From assembly GCA_965367015.1 (NCBI GenBank), contig CBDUGY010000077.1, positions 1-14,143 on the forward strand: a stretch of DNA of 14,143 nt, read 5' to 3'. Source of the DNA: CAXBES01 sp965367015. GTDB lineage: Bacteria; Bacteroidota; Bacteroidia; Flavobacteriales; Flavobacteriaceae. Of this stretch, positions 13,186-14,143 are shown one piece after another (within the stretch, counting starts at the first letter, position 1; every line of letters begins with the position of its first letter). A program made the translations under genes and the position numbers. A model generated the notes under the pieces. That model had not been told where the DNA came from. It was given only the letters and a program-made list of their open reading frames with translations, and searched no databases.

Positions 13186-14143
13186 CTACGCCACTGAACC
13201 TTGACAGCTACTTCCGGCGCCGGCTGTGCAGCCATAACAATGTTGTGACGTTAATATATTCCTATCGTTCAAGAGATCCTCGTTGTAGTCATTAATATGT
13301 TTTACTTTGCTCGCAACTTTTAAACCCAACATCTGGTTAAAATCGCAATCGTATAACCATCCGTCCCAGCTAACTGAAATTGTATTAGTGCACATAACAT
13401 TTTCTACAGCTGCAGGGTTGTACGCATCCACTAGCTGATACATATAGTCTTCATAATTTTCAGAAGCGATCAAATAATCAAGGAATCGGGCGATAGGAAG
13501 GTTAGTAATCGTAAACAGGTTGTGAAAATTGATTCCAAAGTCATCCATCAATCCTTTTTTGAAATCCTTTTCCATTGCAGCCTGATCTCCCGGGAGGTAA
13601 GCACCATTCGGATTGTAAACAAGATCTAGACGCAAACTGCTTCCTGGCATCCCGTAGCCAACAGCATTAAGTTCTTGCAGTGCCTTAATCGATTTGTCAA
13701 AAACACCATCACCTCTTTGTTTATCAGTTTTGCCACGTGTCCAATGAGGCATGGAACTTACTACGTGTACGTTGTGTGCTTTGAAAAATTCGGGTAGATC
13801 GTAATACTTTTTATTAGCGCGAATAATGGTCAAATTGCTTCTAACAATAAAATCTTTAATGCCCGCTTTGCTTGCCTCATCAACAAACCATCTAAAATTC
13901 GGATTCATTTCCGGGGCTCCGCCGGTGAGGTCTAGAGTATGTGCTCCGGTATTCTTAATCACCTCCAAACATTGTTTCATAGTTTCCATCGTCATGATCT
14001 CAGTGCGATCGGGACCGGCATCAACATGGCAGTGTTCACAAACCTGATTACACATATAACCAACATTGATCTGCAGGATTTCTAGCTTTTTCGGGCGTAA
14101 CGGAAATTGATGGGTTTCTTTAATTTTCTTTGCAAATGTGGGT
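13186..14143 (-). CDS. arsS: Arsenosugar biosynthesis radical SAM protein ArsS (5' end beyond window)
   Basis: The open frame enters from the right edge; 318 codons are visible, ending at TAG (13188-13186). The ATG at 14055 cannot be the start because coding sequence continues upstream (EILQINVGY immediately before it), including the family-typical strand before the cluster. The radical SAM 4Fe-4S motif is CNQVCEHC (CxxxCxxC, about visible residues 31-38), followed by LDLTGGAPEM, the SAM-binding GGxP-type segment. The C-terminal half holds the cysteine-rich DUF3641/TIGR04167 region: MCTNTISVSWDGWLYDCDF and CYGCTAGAGSSCQGS, with all positions Cys and no selenocysteine codon. In cyanobacteria ArsS transfers the 5'-deoxyadenosyl group of SAM to dimethylarsenite. 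It is cytoplasmic. It is the first visible gene of the operon; the promoter is outside the window. Only a few N-terminal residues should be missing. Confidence 0.93.
   Translation of the reverse strand, partial: PTFAKKIKETHQFPLRPKKLEILQINVGYMCNQVCEHCHVDAGPDRTEIMTMETMKQCLEVIKNTGAHTLDLTGGAPEMNPNFRWFVDEASKAGIKDFIVRSNLTIIRANKKYYDLPEFFKAHNVHVVSSMPHWTRGKTDKQRGDGVFDKSIKALQELNAVGYGMPGSSLRLDLVYNPNGAYLPGDQAAMEKDFKKGLMDDFGINFHNLFTITNLPIARFLDYLIASENYEDYMYQLVDAYNPAAVENVMCTNTISVSWDGWLYDCDFNQMLGLKVASKVKHINDYNEDLLNDRNILTSQHCYGCTAGAGSSCQGSVA

Noticed and set aside
13186..13250. Selenocysteine in the C-terminal cysteine-rich region of ArsS
   Set aside because: The family was once called rSAM/selenodomain, but here the motif positions are Cys codons and no in-frame TGA occurs.
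13186..14055. ArsS starting at the ATG at 14055
   Set aside because: The reading frame continues upstream to the window edge with family-typical residues, and this ATG lies directly before the first cluster cysteine, so it is internal.
1..14143. CRISPR array, tRNA/rRNA genes, insertion sequence or integrase
   Set aside because: No regularly spaced direct repeats, no clover-leaf or rRNA-like segments and no transposase or recombinase motifs were seen on either strand.

Overview
The window looks like chromosomal DNA of a marine member of the Flavobacteriaceae (Bacteroidetes). It is AT-rich, lacks strong Shine-Dalgarno sequences, shows Bacteroidetes-type -7 promoter boxes (TAnnTTTG), and encodes family-typical proteins: DUF547 proteins, a Peptidase_S74 'tail fiber domain' surface protein, and PNP, PiT and sterol-desaturase-fold enzymes. 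No tRNA, rRNA, CRISPR array, integrase or transposase is visible.

Right part (about 6.26-14.14 kb, all minus strand): this is an arsenosugar biosynthesis locus. In transcription order it reads arsS (radical SAM, cut by the window end), a secreted rhodanese, a TIGR04282-type transferase, a purine nucleoside phosphorylase, arsM (arsenite methyltransferase) and a PiT-type phosphate/arsenate transporter. After a 255-bp gap with its own promoter box come a membrane diiron (sterol-desaturase-fold) enzyme, a DUF547 lipoprotein and a TIGR04283-type glycosyltransferase. The inferred route is: oxyanion uptake (PiT); methylation to dimethylarsenic (ArsM); transfer of the 5'-deoxyadenosyl group of SAM to arsenic (ArsS); phosphorolytic loss of adenine (PNP); then activation and transfer of the arsenoribose to an aglycone (TIGR04282 and TIGR04283 proteins). 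The secreted rhodanese, the DUF547 proteins and the membrane diiron enzyme have no assigned step.

Middle (about 4.0-6.26 kb): a minus-strand hemerythrin-like protein sits behind a very long near-perfect inverted repeat. Next to it is a minus-strand secreted protein with a C-terminal self-cleaving S74 chaperone domain, preceded by a 348-bp AT-rich intergenic region with a good -7 box.

Left part (1-4.0 kb): a minus-strand pair encodes an FAD/NAD(P) oxidoreductase and, 3 bp downstream, the N-terminal 228 residues of a multi-spanning membrane protein, probably a membrane 4Fe-4S polyferredoxin. Divergent from these on the plus strand are a second DUF547 protein and a GH113-like TIM-barrel glycoside hydrolase, separated by a nested REP-like inverted repeat. 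The oxidoreductase/ferredoxin pair could supply low-potential electrons, which radical SAM enzymes need, but nothing in the window proves a link to ArsS.
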